From Coix lacryma-jobi var. lacryma-jobi (Eukaryota > Streptophyta > Magnoliopsida > Poales > Poaceae), in NCBI GenBank assembly GCA_009763385.1, contig CM019822.1, positions 29,258,842 through 29,322,841 of the forward strand: DNA of 64,000 nt. Direction: 5' to 3'. Under the pieces are notes generated by a model. That model saw only the letters and a list, made by a program, of their open reading frames with translations. It did not search any database and was not told the origin of the DNA. How positions within the stretch are numbered: the stretch's first letter is position 1; each line of letters starts with the position of its first letter. This document shows positions 32,440-44,556 of the stretch, in pieces. A program made the translations under genes and the position numbers.

Positions 32440-33009
32440 CAGCTAGCATGCAGCGGCACTAGCTACCCGGCATCTCGTCGTCGTCGTTCTCGATCGATCG
32501 ATCTACCGTCCATTCGATCATTGACTGTACGTGACGTGTCGAGCAACCGCGAACGCGAAGCCGACCGTTCCGTATTATTGGCCAACTACTGCTGCATGCT
32601 GTATTATGCCTACTACTGGTACTGCTGCATGCTGTATTATTGGCTACGTAATACATGTCAACTATCAACCACGGTCAAGACAAGTCAGCCACGGTCCACA
32701 TGTCAGTGAGACTAAGGGTAAAAATGGCAACTTACAGGGCTGGTCCCACATGTCAGGGCTGCCAAACGGAAAACAACGAACGGAATGGAGACGGAATGAC
32801 GTGGAGGGAAAGAAAGAAAAACGTCATGGCACAGAGGGACGACCCAACTTTGGAGGGGCACAGAGGAATAGACGAACTTTCATAATGGCACACACGGAAA
32901 AGGCTCTAAAAATCAAACCAGATGCCATGATCTAGGTCCACCTGCTGGCTGCTGTGTTCAGTGTTCGACGGAAGTGGGGATCTCTACCAAGAGCCCGAGA
33001 CAGGGGACT

Positions 33010-33308
33010 GCTATATAGGAGTTCGCTGACTAAAAACTTTTCAGCTATCACATCAAATGTTCGAACATGTGTACGGAGTATTAAATATAGGTTAAAAAAT
33101 AATTAATTATACAGATTGCGATAACTTTATGAGACGATTTTTTAAGCTTAATTAATACATGATTTGACAATATTGTGTTACAGTAAACATATGTTAATGA
33201 TGGATTAATTAGTCTTAATAAATTCGTCTCACGGTTTCCAAACCAAATATATAATTTATTTTTAATAGACTAAATTAAGGTTGCAACATTCGATAGGAAC
33301 TAAACACC
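33010..33308. mobile_element. MITE of the same family as 9500-9780
   Basis: It contains GAGACGATTTTTTAAGCTTAATTAATACATGATTTGACAAT and the mirrored GGATTAATTAGTCTTAATAAATTCGTCTCACGG, with GTTACAGTAAACATATGTTAATGATGG between. It is AT-rich and noncoding. Its ends resemble ACTAAAAACTTTT/GGAACTAAACAC. Confidence 0.75.
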
Positions 33309-33635
33309 CACATATGTCCTGTAGTTAGCCCGATTGCGCGATGTCGAGATATTAATGTGTATGTATACATATTAATGGTGTTTAGTTTTTGGTAAAAAGT
33401 TTTTGGACATCATATTTTAACATTAATATAGCCTATTAAAATAGACTAATAAAAAATAAGATGGAGAAATATAGAGAGAAATAGAGATATAAGTGTATTG
33501 GGAAAAAGGGAAAAGTATATAGAGAAAAGAGAAAGGTACAGAAAAAATGAGAGTGATAAGTATTTTGGAACAAAATTTAAATCATAGAATGACTTCTATT
33601 TTAAAACGAAGAGAACACGTAGATAGTACTACGTA

Positions 33636-33892
33636 CTCCCTCCGTCCACAAAAGAATCAATTCCTAGAGTTGTCTTAAGTCAAACTTTTTAAACTTTGAC
33701 AAAATTTATAGAAAAAACTATCAAGATTGATGGTACCAAATTCAAATCATTAGATATATCTTCGAATATATTTTCATAATGTGTCCATTTTATATCCTAG
33801 ATGTTATTACTCTTTTCTATAAAGTTAGTGAAAGTTAAAAAAGTTTGACTGACACGGATTCTAGAAATTGATTCAGTCGTGGACGGAGGGAG
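33636..33892. mobile_element. Stowaway MITE
   Basis: It starts CTCCCTCCGTCCACAAAAGAATCAA and ends TCGTGGACGGAGGGAG, flanked by TA on each side, 257 bp. These are the hallmarks of Stowaway (Tc1/mariner MITEs). It belongs to the same subfamily as 37188-37433. Confidence 0.95.
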
Positions 33893-35015
33893 TACTATGC
33901 TACGAACACAAGTTCAAAACAGGATCTTGACTTCTAGCTGATTGCCATAACGTTGACATCTCATCGCTCTGTTCCATAGAAAGTGATTAATTTTGTTGTA
34001 TATTTGCAATGTCACTAGTATTTATCTTTCTTCATCTGACTAGCAAATGTCCAAGAGTGTTAGTGCGTTGTAGATGTATAGGGCCTGTTAGGTTCATGGA
34101 TAAGCTCAGCCTCGTTCATATGGGAGGAGCCACGTTCTGGGTATAGCTAGACCCAATACATGTGTTTGATTTGTCTGAATGCATGAGCCAGATTGTCTTG
34201 ACAACTTGTTTAGTTGCTCGTATAAGAACGAGTTATATAAGATATTAGATAGAAATATATAAATAATCATCATCATAACATTTATTACATACAACTATTA
34301 TCTTATGACACTTAGTTTATCTTATTTTTCTTTAATATGATTCAAAATATATTAATATCATTTAATATGCACTAATAATGCATTAATAACAAAATAAACA
34401 AGTCTTGTGTTGTTGTTGTGTACTAATAATACATTAATATGTCGTTCTTTTTATTTTTTGTTGTTGTTCAATGAATTGTGGTTAAGCAATATTGTTTCGA
34501 CTTTCAACACTCCATATTTAGTAGATTTGGTCAAGTGCCATATGAATGTTTAAGTTAAAATAGTAAACAAGTCTCCAATATCTTCTCTTCATATAAATTT
34601 CAGTGAAATAAAGTAAGGTGATTTAGGGACTGCATGCTTATTATAATTTTTTTTGTCCCTTTCTTATTGTTGTTGTTGTGTACAATGTCTTGGGGACAAT
34701 TACGTTCTACACCTGTCCTTTTTTTATGCAGCTGTGTTATGCTCCTCTGATTTGGCCATCTATTTGTTTTTAGGTATCAAATATTGTAAGTTTGTTTTTT
34801 TTATTGTTTACCAGTGTGTTACTATGATAAATTAGCAGATCATACTTTTGATCTGAGTTTTCCTTTTTCTTTTCCTCAGTTGTTGTCTGTTCTTCTTTGT
34901 TGTTGTTTTCAGCTAGGATAACACATATACATCATCCTTCTTGTAGGTCACCTATAACTTTTTGAGAAGTCTAGTGGTCAGCGATCCCTAAAAATCTTTA
35001 AGGTAGTTGTCTACC
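33893..35015. other. AT-rich spacer, no gene recognised
   Basis: T-rich sequence with several TTGTTGTTGTTG patches (about 34400, 34460 and 34670). I saw no coding domain or complete transposon. Confidence 0.5.
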
Positions 35016-35959
35016 CGCCTACTAGAGAACATGTATTTGGTCGATCTGCCAAATGAGCTTTAGTCTCGGCAAAAATTTGTGTCCGAGACCAAAGACTTTT
35101 AGTCCCGGTTGGTAACACCAACCGAGACTAAAGACAAACCGTTAGCCCCGGTTGTTATTACCAACCCGGACTAAAGGTTGGAGGACCTTTAGTCCCGGTT
35201 AGTAATACCAACCGGGACTAAAGGGTGACCTTTTAGTCCCGGTCCCGGACTAAAGGTCTTTCACCCAGGACTAAAGGTCCTTCACGAGTGATTCAAAAGA
35301 AGAGCATCCAGAACTACGTCACGTGTAAAGATGCAATAGGTAAATCCCCATTGGGTATTGACTCCTCAGACCCATCCTCATCAATGAAAAATAATACTAT
35401 CCAAATCCCCATACCCATGATGGGTAAGAAATTTCCGCCAGACCCGTACCCGGCTGAGGAAACCTCACCCATCGGGTCACCCATATACCCATCAACAGTG
35501 TAAACAATTTAACTTGTACAGTCTTCATACAATATATAACAACAATAAGTACATGATCGTAAGAGAAGCACATAAATTTTAGATAAAATTGTAGTAACGA
35601 CTAAGCATCAGTTGCACAATACATAAATCTATAGTCCTTATATCAAGAAGTATATTAGTAGCAATAGATAATAAGACATTACATAAATCCATAAGTCTTG
35701 CATCAATAGATAATAGATAATAGAGAGTAGTACGGTTGGACCTGAACATACATTTAAATCTTCGGGTATTTTTTACCAATGGGCTAACGTCTATGGGGAC
35801 TATAGGAACGTACTCATACTCATATACCTATTAGGTGAAGGTTTTCCCCCATTTAGAGACCCATGGGTGATGTTTTTCCCCAATTAGAGACTCTAATGGA
35901 GTAAATACCCATCGGGTCTTGGGTCGCGGGTCCCCATTGCCATCTTTAGTCACGTGAGT

Positions 35960-36386
35960 TGTGTAGCTGAGTTGGTAAGTGAGGGCCTATTTGGTTGAGC
36001 TGTGGCTGTGGGAAAAAGCAGTTGTGGCTGTGAGCTGTGGAAAAGCTGTTGTGGGCTGTGGGTTGTGAAAAAGCTGAAACTATTTGGTTAAACAAGTACA
36101 AAGTATATCTTTTAGTTTTGTTTTTTAAATAATTATGAAAATATTTTTTATTTCACCTATTTTGAAAAGCTGAAAGCCAAAAGCTAAAAGCAGGATCAAA
36201 GCAGCTTTCAAAAATGCACTACGGAAAAGCACCTGCTTCTGCAAAAGCCACCTCGAGCCAAAGCCCTTTGGTTGAGCTTTTGGCTTTTGGGGCCAAAAGC
36301 CAAAGCCAAAAGCCCAACCAAATAGGGCCTGAGTTATGTGGGTGGTGAGAGATCTTAGGTTCGAATCTCATGAATCCTAAATAATT
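35960..36386 (+). repeat. tRNA-like sequence split by a MITE
   Basis: GTAGCTGAGTTGGTAAG (35963-35979) matches a Pol III A box and GGTTCGAATCT (36358-36368) matches a B box. Removing the inserted MITE (35984-36329) brings them to about 50 bp, near tRNA spacing. This suggests a tRNA-derived relic inside the CACTA-type element. Confidence 0.45.
35984..36329. mobile_element. MITE with GGGCCTATTTGGTTG/CAACCAAATAGGGCC ends
   Basis: The ends are near-perfect inverted repeats and the interior is rich in AAAAGC/GCTTTT blocks (AGCTGTGGCTGTGG, CCAAAAGCCAAAAGC). TGAG flanks both sides (35980-35983 and 36330-36333). Superfamily is uncertain (hAT-like or PIF-like TIR). About 346 bp, noncoding. Confidence 0.75.
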
Positions 36387-37187
36387 TTTTTATTCTGAGG
36401 ATAGCCTTTAGTCCCGGTTTGGTAGTCCCGGTTGGCCTAATCGGGACTAAAGGCCTTTTTAAACCGGGACTATAGGCTCATTCTGTAGTAGTGACCTGAT
36501 ACTTTGTTTTTTTTCACTTGCACTTTTGCCGGAGCAATTGTTGACAAACTTGTATACCTTGGTTGCTCACCATCTCAATTGTCTAACTCTTTGGGTTCAA
36601 CTAACACAAGGTCACCATCAGCTTTTTCTTTGATCTATTCTATATCAAGTCCTTCAATGACATACATATGACATTCATATCAACTGACTTGTAAGATGAA
36701 TTGCCATTTTCTAAAAATAGTTTTGGTTTTCTCAACCTTTTCATGTCCTTTCTAGGCCTAGCATGTAACCTTTTTATAATGGTCTATTGCCAATGTAAAT
36801 AGTCATTTTTCAGTCAATTGCAAATAATTGGATTACTATGAGTCTGACTGAAACCAGCAATGTATTGTCTACTTAATACGCAAAATCTGACAATTCATCC
36901 GAATTCTTCTCATAGGGCTACTAGCTATATGTTAGAGCTTTGGGAAAAGTGTTTGAAATATGTGAATTAGAAATTACTACAAAAGCTGGGATGGATGCAA
37001 GTGCATAACTAGAGGATGGCAAAACTGAAGTCTAAAGTTCACATTGGAATAGTTTATAGTTACAATAGCAGATTTGAATCGTGGGAGGGAGGGTTCACTG
37101 GGGAAAAGAACTAGACTGCTGATACTATGTAGAAGACAAAAGTGAGAGCCGACAACCCTTTACTCATGGCACTCGTATAAGTTTATA

Positions 37188-37433
37188 CTCCCTCCGTCCA
37201 CGAAAGAATCAATTTCTAGAGTTGTCTTAAGTCAAACTTACCAAATTTCTAGAAAAAACTATCAAGATTGATGGTACAAAATTCACATTATTAGATATAT
37301 CTTTGAATATATTTTCATAATATGTCCATTTTATATCATAGATGTTATTACTCTTTTCTATAAAGTTAGTCAAAGTTAAAAAAGTTTGACTGACACGGAT
37401 TCTAGGAATTGATTCTTTCGTGGACAGAGGGAG
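37188..37433. mobile_element. Stowaway MITE
   Basis: It starts CTCCCTCCGTCCACGAAAGAATCAA and ends TCGTGGACAGAGGGAG, flanked by TA, 246 bp. It is closely similar to 33636-33892, with a short internal deletion relative to it. Confidence 0.95.
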
Positions 37434-38251
37434 TACACAATTACAGGTTTGCAGGAACGGCTGACCGCGCAGGGCGCCGGACCTGTCATAGTCGTAGGCT
37501 AGTGCACGGTGGGGGTGCATCGCACTACTAGAAACGGCCGCTTTGCCGAGTGCCTCTAGCACTCGGCAAAGGCTCTTTGACGCTCGGCGAAGGATTTGCC
37601 GAGAGTTGCTCTCGACAAAGAGCTCTCGGAAAAAATCCTCTCGGCAAAGGGCTCTTTGCCGAGGGCCATTTGTCGGGCTCTCGGCAAACCCTTCACCGAG
37701 GGTCCGAGCGGCAAAGGCTTTATATTTTTTCGGAAAATGTTTGCCGAGAGCTTAAATAACCGGCTCTCGGCAAAGAGATAATTTTTTTTTAAAAATTTTC
37801 TGTGCCGAGAGTTAACCGGGCTGGCTCTCAGCAAAGAAATTTCTATTTTTTTTTGTTTTGGGACCTCTTCGCCGAGAGTTCGACGCTTGGCTCTCGACGA
37901 AACTCGGCCTCTAAAGCCCTTGGCAAAGCTGGGGAAATGGCGTTCTGGTTCTCAGCTTTGCCGAGGGTTACGGTGAAAACCCTTGGCAAAGCGGCCCTTT
38001 GTCGAGAGCCACCCTCGGCAAAGAAGCCAATTTTTATTTTTTCATTTCTGTTTCTTTTCTCTGACACTATCAAACATATATATATCGCATTCATCACATA
38101 TCACATATATATCATATTTCATGTCACATAACATATATATCACATCACATAGTTCAATAACATATATGTCATCAAATAGTTCAATACCAAGGTCACCACA
38201 ATACAACATGAGAGTTCAATAACACACGAGGATAGTCCAAAGTTCAATGTA

Positions 38252-40292
38252 CTACACCCCCGGCCAACGGGGCCACCCCTGAGAACTGCCGCCTGCTTGA
38301 CCCCCGGCCGGGTTCCATCCAGGAGCGTGGCGGTTGTTCGAACCTTCTAACGGAGGCTGCAAAAGGAAGACGTCTATGCCAGACAAGGAAATGGAAAAAT
38401 AAAACACTGACGTATTGATACTCACAGGAGCAGCTCCGGCGTCCTGAGACGGCGGTGGAGGAGCCATGAGCGTCTGGGGCACAGCCATGTCCTGGGAGGC
38501 CATGAAGGCGATGAGCTCTGCCATCTGCTTAGCTTGGGCCTCCATCTGGGACGACATGTGGGACCCATCTGGGTCTCGGACACCTGGCGCTCCTGCCTTT
38601 CTCTTTCCAGGCGGGTCTGCGATAATACAAAGTGAATATTATAACAATGCAAACATTTAAAAATCAATGTACGATGAGTTAAACAGAAATAACCTCGAGC
38701 TCGGCGACCCACGACTGCGCAGGCGACGGGCGTGGGCGTATGGGGACGCTCCCGCTCGTGCTCTGTGCTCGGAGCTGGGACAGAGTGGGAGTGGAGGCCG
38801 AGTCGATGACGCCGTCGCCAAGCCAGAACCGCATGTGCTTCTTCCCTCCTCCAATCCTCATGACGATGCTCCCGTCCAGGTCCGCGGTGGCGGGATCAAA
38901 GGCGTCCCCATGGACCGCCCTTGCCGCCTCTGAGTAGTCAGTGAGGCGGGAGTGGACGCTGGAGTTTGTGTACACGTCGGCGGGATCGTCGGGGTAGTAG
39001 GAGGTCTCCACTGCCGTGGCCTTGCCCTTGTGGGACATGGCGTATGCCTGCAACGTGCCGCAAGGCTGGCCACCGTGTGCCGCCGACTGCGAGGAAGACA
39101 ACAAGATGATTAGCAATCAGGCAACATTTGAGCGAGGAATTGATAAAGTCTTTCACGTACCCAAGCTTGTGCATACTCGGCGAGGTTGCGGTTGTCCTGG
39201 TGGTGTGATACACCTGGCATCTGCAGATGCGCCTCCCGGGCCTCGGCGTGGTGGGCCGCCCACTCTTCGGATAGCCACCGGTCCACGATCATCTCCCAGC
39301 ACTCGGGAAACGACTGACACCATTGGGGGATCATCTGCACATCATCAAGTATTTCACGTCTAAGCATCAGATGAAAAGTACCAAAAGCTTAATCTCAAAA
39401 GAAATCACTTACCTGCAAGTACTGCGCCCGGCCCAGCGTCATGCCTCTCGCCTGGGCCTTCGTCACCCTCTTGGCCAAGACCGTGGCGTTGTAGGTGATG
39501 ATGGCCTACAGTCTCGCCTCGTGGATCATGTCAGTGACGAGCTTCCTACAGGCCCGGGTAGCCGTCACCTCCGCCACTGCCTCCTTCCCCGGCTCGCACT
39601 TGAAGTAGTTCTGCATACAGACACAATACGAGGCGAGACAGTAATTAAACAAAAAATATGATGAATGTGATATTGTTTGACGAAGACTTACCCACAACTC
39701 CGCTCTAACCCGCACCACCTTGTTGGGGAAGTCCGGGTCTGGGGCGACGGTGGAGTGGTCAAAGGTGTAGGCCGGCTCGTGCCTCCCGACATACTGTACT
39801 ATACCGGGGTAGTGCTCGCGGCACAGGAGACCCAGGATGCCGTTGGGTTTGCGGCCTTTAGGCCCCACAAAGTCCCATGACCTGCACAAGTGATTACAAA
39901 AGATTATTAGCTTCTATTTCAATTTTGAGTCTCATCGTAAGAACATATAGTTAGAACATGTACTTTTGTCCGATGGGCGTGATCACTGGGCGTCAGGCAC
40001 GTGCCGACAACGCCGAGAGGCTGGCGGGACCTCTCAAGTAGGGCGTGGACACCCCTGAGGCACCCGAACCCTCGTCTGCCTCGTCCTCCTCCTGATCGTC
40101 CTCCTCCTCTGCCTCCTCCGCCTCCTCCTGCCCCTGGGCCTCGGGCGTGGCCGACACCTCCTCCTCGATCTCCTCCTCTTCCTCCTCCTGTGGAGACGGC
40201 TCCCTCCGGTGGAGGCCACTACTCATTGAGGGCCCGTCGGCCTGCGAGCTCCGGTACACCCAACTCAACCGCCTCTGACGTCCTCCCGGCAT
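38252..40292 (-). pseudogene. CACTA accessory transposase-like gene (Transposase_24)
   Basis: From the Met at 40292 (MPGGRQRRLSWVY) the first exon has a Glu-rich acidic stretch, then reads on to an in-frame TGA at 39995-39993. Further exons follow at about 39883-39700 (SWDFVGPKGRKPNGILGLL), 39610-39440, 39340-39110 (MIPQWCQSFPECWEMIVDRW), 39080-38700 (HSRLTDYSEAARAVHGDAFD, ADLDGSIVMRIGGGKKHMRF) and 38600-38430 (coiled coil, QMAELIAFMASQ). These match the plant Ptta/En-Spm (Transposase_24) family, which binds the subterminal repeats of CACTA elements. The TGA makes the full product unlikely. Exon borders were judged by eye. Confidence 0.75.
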
Positions 40293-40682
40293 CTTGCCTC
40301 GACCTCCTGCATTTAAAAAGAACAAACAATGTTGTATTAGAAATAACATAATCAAATATATGCAATATAAATAAAATCCTAGATCCTAAAAATATAACAT
40401 AATATTACATGTATTAGAAATAATATGGATCATCCGGATTAGCCGGAGCATGAGTCTCCTCATCACTCTCAACCATGTCTAAGTACTCCTCAGTATCCGA
40501 AGACAGGCTGTTGTCTTCATTTGCTTCGCCTAAACGGAATCGTTCTAGCATTTCTATGTCCTTCTCATTTACCACCTCATCCCCAGCGTCCTCGTCATCA
40601 TTCTCTACTTCCATTTCCATTGCTTCGGTTAAGTCTATCGTGAACTTCCCTTGCAGCCCAGCTTCTTGAAAGAATTCACCGT

Positions 40683-43600
40683 TGTGACACCCCAATTTTA
40701 AGAACAAAATTGGAGCACAATATATGTATGCCAGGATCAATTTTCATACATATATCCACATCATAGTAAATATCAAAACAATGCTTTATTAATATATCGA
40801 ACATTATTACAAAAATGACCCTCGGGTCCAAAAGAAAAGTACAGACTCTCAGTCTAACTCTAATGTAGACTCGCGGAAACTGGACGCCATCTCCACAGGA
40901 AGGTCGACCGGGGGCTGCGCCATCCTAGTACAAGTCGTCTGGGTCGTATCCACCGTCTTCTGCGTGCGAGTTGTCGGGGTCATAACCATCGTCTTCTCGG
41001 TACTCCTGCTCCGCGTCGTAGACTCCAGCGTCTGGGTGGGGTAGCAGGGGGTTCAAAGAGGAAGGGTGAGTACATCGAAATGTACTCCGCAAGTGTAGGA
41101 AATATATGCTTATGAGGCTATTAACAAAGGTAGGCTGACTCTGTTTGACTCAAGCGCCTAAAGCGACACACCCTATTAAATCCTATTAATCCTATGCACC
41201 TATTTACTAGGTTATAACCACAGTCTCCAACAGAACAGTAACCACACTCGGAGTCGCACCGAGCAAACCACACTCGGAGTCACACCAAGCAACCGCACTT
41301 GGAGTCGCACCAAGTACCCACACCTGAAGTCCATCAGGCAAACCACACCTGAAGTCCATCAGATGACCCGAACCAGGTCGTTACAAGGAGTCCTATGTGT
41401 ATTAGTTCCATACGTCACGACATAGAGAGCTACCTTCCATAATAACACCAGGTCTGCGCCCGAGCCTGGGAATCGCTCCCGTACCAAGCAGTAACCCGCG
41501 TAGAAGAAGCCTCTGTACCCATGTCATATGAGACTAATAACCACATAAGGCTTCTCTAACGAACCAGAACCAAACCACCAACTAATCTCGAAGAAGTCCA
41601 AGCCCGCTCGTGACCGTGAGCACGGCTGATATATCAGTTTTAATACTCTGCAGAGTTCGCACATCTTTACCCATGAGTCATGCGTTTCCCCATCACGCTA
41701 AACACTGCCAAGGTGCACAGCGGGGTCGCACTACAAGGCCTTTACAAAGTCGCCTTCAAGTCCGTTCCACACGTACCTCTAAGGTTTCACCCCGTACAAA
41801 GGTCTACGACCCCCAGGGCCCCCTCGTGAGCCACTAAAACAAACCCCGTGTGGACCCTCAACTTGAAGGAAACTAATTAATTAGCCAGTCCCAGAGCCAT
41901 ATAGGCCTCATGGTTTGCGCTGTTTTGCCGGGTTACATGCTCCAAGAACCGGGTCCTAGGGATCCAGGCAGGATAATCTAGCACAAGCCCAGAACCAAAA
42001 ACCAAATGCAGCTGCCGAGTCACACGGCACAAAACCACCACACGGTCCATCCTGCCGGATTTACCTACTCACCATACTACAACATTACCAGTCCACATGT
42101 TTCATAAATCATTAATCAGAATTAATTATAATTAACCATCCCAACCCAAGACAGCAAGGCTAAGCATGACTTCTACCAAAACCATCCCAAACCAGGTGTC
42201 AAGGAAAATATGGACAAGTTCTAGTAAACCTTAACATGGGATTCAAATTTAAGACTGCATGCATCTACAGGTTCTAACTACTCTAACTCAAAATAAAATA
42301 AATACGGGAGCAATATGAGCAAGGACACTTGCCTTCGGGCTGGGTCGAATCTGCAGGGTCACAGGAAGGGTCTGGAGCGTCCTCGTACTCCGCACTCTCT
42401 GGCCCAAGCAACATACATAGAACAATACATTGAAATAAATAACAGTACAACAAACAGTATTAAAACAGTAAACTAATAGATCTACTGCGTAGAGAACGAA
42501 ATTATGAAACTAACGCAAGTTGAACGGGTCAAATCGGAGTTAAAATGAGCAAGTTATGGGCTTTTGAAGTCGGGTGGCAAAACTGTAAATCAGTTGAAGT
42601 CATTTTCGTAATTTAAATAAAAGAAAACTGAATTAACCATAGATTACAAGGGTTAGCATGGAAGATTGCTAAGACTCAGAAAACAGTGCACGGAATATGG
42701 GGAAGTATAGGGGGTAGATCGGAAAAGACGGTGATTGCAGCTTTGACCATGATGATGTGGCGATTGCTGGTGACGTGGCGTGCTCTGGTTGGTTGAAGGA
42801 GGCGCTGATGTGGCGAGTTGGTTGACCGGTATTGACTTGGTCAAGATGCGATCTGGACCGTCCATCTTCGATCGGACGGCGCTGGGAGGTCTTCCTCCTC
42901 TCTGGTCTGTGCGTGACCGAGGAGACGAGGAAGGAAGAGACCGCCGTCGGTGGTGGCCTTGCCGGCGACTAGCGGAGATGGCGCTCCGGTGGCCGGAGAT
43001 CGAAGACGAGCGGAGGAAGGGCACGAGCGGATCCCGGCGCACTGTCTGGTGCGTGCGCTGGCAGCGGGGATGAGCCAGGGGCGATGGGCGGCGATGGCAG
43101 AAGAGCTGGCGCCGGCGGAGCTCTGGGGAATTGCGCGCTCGGGCATGAACTCCAGGCGAGGAGCGTCGGATTGGGTGTGCGGTCGTTCTGCGAGGCTGGA
43201 AGAGGTAACGGTGAAGGTGGAGGCGGTTTAGACAGGGAGTTCGGGAGCTCGATCCCGAGGTCGGCCATGGCGGCGATGGCGTTTCGTCACGGGGATAGAG
43301 AGAGGGAGAGGGCCTAGGGTTTAGCGGTTTGGCGGCGGCGTGCTCTTGCGGTGCCTTAGGGTCAAGTGGGGGCGTTGGAGGTGGCCTGTGTGGTGTGGAT
43401 GCCGGAGCTCGGGTCCGAGGTCACCTATGGTGACGGCAGTGGTGCTTGGAGACGCTGGAGCGAGGGAGGGAGCACGGGGATGGGAGAGGTGGCGGCGGCG
43501 GTGCTTGGTCCCAAGGGCCACCGTTTATAGGGCCGAGAGGGAGAGGGAGGAGATCCGGGGATCTCGGTCTGTTCGGTTGGGGGGGGGGGCGAAGAGATCC

Positions 43601-44205
43601 GGTCGGGGCGGCGGCTGGAGGTGGAAGGGAGGCCTGACCAGCGGGGCCCATGAAGAGAGGAGGCCACTGACGGGTGGGGCCCGCATGGCGGTGAGCGCTA
43701 GGGGGGGAAGGAAAGCTGGGCATGCGGCTTCTGCTGGGCCAGGAGCGGGAGGGAGAGGGAGGCGGCCCGGGAGGGAGGTGGCGAAGCGGGCCGGATCTCT
43801 GAATGGGCCGCGAGGAGGGGAGCAGGCCGGCGGAAGCTGTGGGCTGAGAGGAGGGGGGGGGAGAGAGGGCTTTATCTTTTTTTTTCTCTTTTCTAAATTC
43901 ATTTGAAAACAAAATTTAAATCAGTTTGAAACCAAGTAAACTTTGTGAAGTTTAGAAAATATTTTCCTAGATTTTGGAAATAAAACTTGAGTTTGATTTT
44001 GTAAAAATTTCATAAACCTTTTATTTAATTCTTAAATAGAATAAAACCGATTCGCTCTATTCGGGATTAGATAAATTCTTTTTCACCCAATAAAAATTAT
44101 GCAACGGCATGAATGCAACAAACATCTGGTTAGATTTTTCCTCCATCTAGGATTTTGGCCATTTTTCTAATTTATTTTAATTATTTAAACACCCGGGGTG
44201 TTACA
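40683..44205 (-). mobile_element. Solo LTR (3523 bp) of a chromovirus-like element
   Basis: The segment begins TGTGACACCCCAATTTT and ends CACCCGGGGTGTTACA, with a perfect 5-bp target duplication, ACCGT (40678-40682 and 44206-44210). It holds no gag-pol, PBS or purine tract. Its architecture copies the LTRs at 11248/21050: AT-rich flanks, a GC-rich core (about 42780-43900), and a TATA box on the minus strand. It is therefore most likely a solo LTR left by LTR-LTR recombination of a related but different family. Many open frames in the GC-rich core are artefacts. Confidence 0.88.
43523..43530 (-). promoter_or_regulatory. TATA box in the solo LTR
   Basis: The minus strand reads GGCCCTATAAACGG inside the GC-rich core, in the same setting as the TATA boxes at 14197 and 23998. 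Confidence 0.55.
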
Positions 44206-44556
44206 ACCGTCATACATGTTTGTGTTGAAGTTATAATCCTCATCATTGGGGAGAGGTAGTTTAGCATGTGGCGATATCTTGTGCACAATATACCAACCCA
44301 AGAGATGCTCTTTGCTTTTGCACGCGTATGACGTGTAATAAACCTGCGTGGCCTGTTGAGCCACAATATACACATCGACTCCGGGATAGACAGAATCCTG
44401 TCGAATTTCGGCTAGCCCAAGATTTGGTGTCAGCCTCGTTACTCCAGGGTCGAACCAATGGAATTTGAACATGACAGGATTCAAAGGCTTTTCACCGTGA
44501 AATGAAAGTTCGTATATTTCTTCAATTCTTCCATAGTAGTCACTGTTGTCATTGCC

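Larger units (their letters stand above)
30964..32906. mobile_element. Pack-MULE carrying a captured methyltransferase gene fragment
   Basis: Long terminal inverted repeats run from GAGTCTTTTCCGTG (30964 to about 31075) and end GGAAAAGGCTC (about 32790 to 32906). The arms share blocks such as CCATTATGAAAGTT, TCTATTCCTCTGTGCCCCTCCAAA and GTCCCTCTGTGCCATGACGTTTTT. A perfect 9-bp target duplication, TAAAAATCA, lies at 30955-30963 and 32907-32915, as for Mutator-like elements. No transposase is present. The cargo is exonic and intronic DNA of a host methyltransferase gene, so this is a Pack-MULE of 1943 bp. Confidence 0.93.
35016..36493. mobile_element. Small non-autonomous CACTA-type element
   Basis: The right end reads TTCTGTAGTAGTG, the complement of a canonical CACTACTACAGAA terminus. 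Both ends carry TTTAGTCCCGGTTGGTAATACCAACCGGGACTAAAGG-type hairpin repeats. The left terminus is degenerate (CGCCTACTAGAGAA at 35016), but ACC lies just outside both ends (35013-35015 and 36494-36496), which fits a 3-bp target duplication. There is no transposase. The right end is secure; the left end is tentative. Confidence 0.65.

Noticed and set aside
31149..32462. Plus-strand frames of 202 and 232 codons at the Pack-MULE
   Set aside because: Antisense to the methyltransferase exons; only the minus-strand frames show conserved motifs.
37540..38040. Regularly recurring CTTTGCCGAGAGC units as a CRISPR-like array
   Set aside because: They are irregularly spaced in both orientations at both CACTA ends, as expected for transposase-binding subterminal repeats.
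42653..43912. Clusters of 100-190-codon frames in the solo LTR
   Set aside because: Low-complexity GC-rich LTR core, all six frames partly open, no domain.
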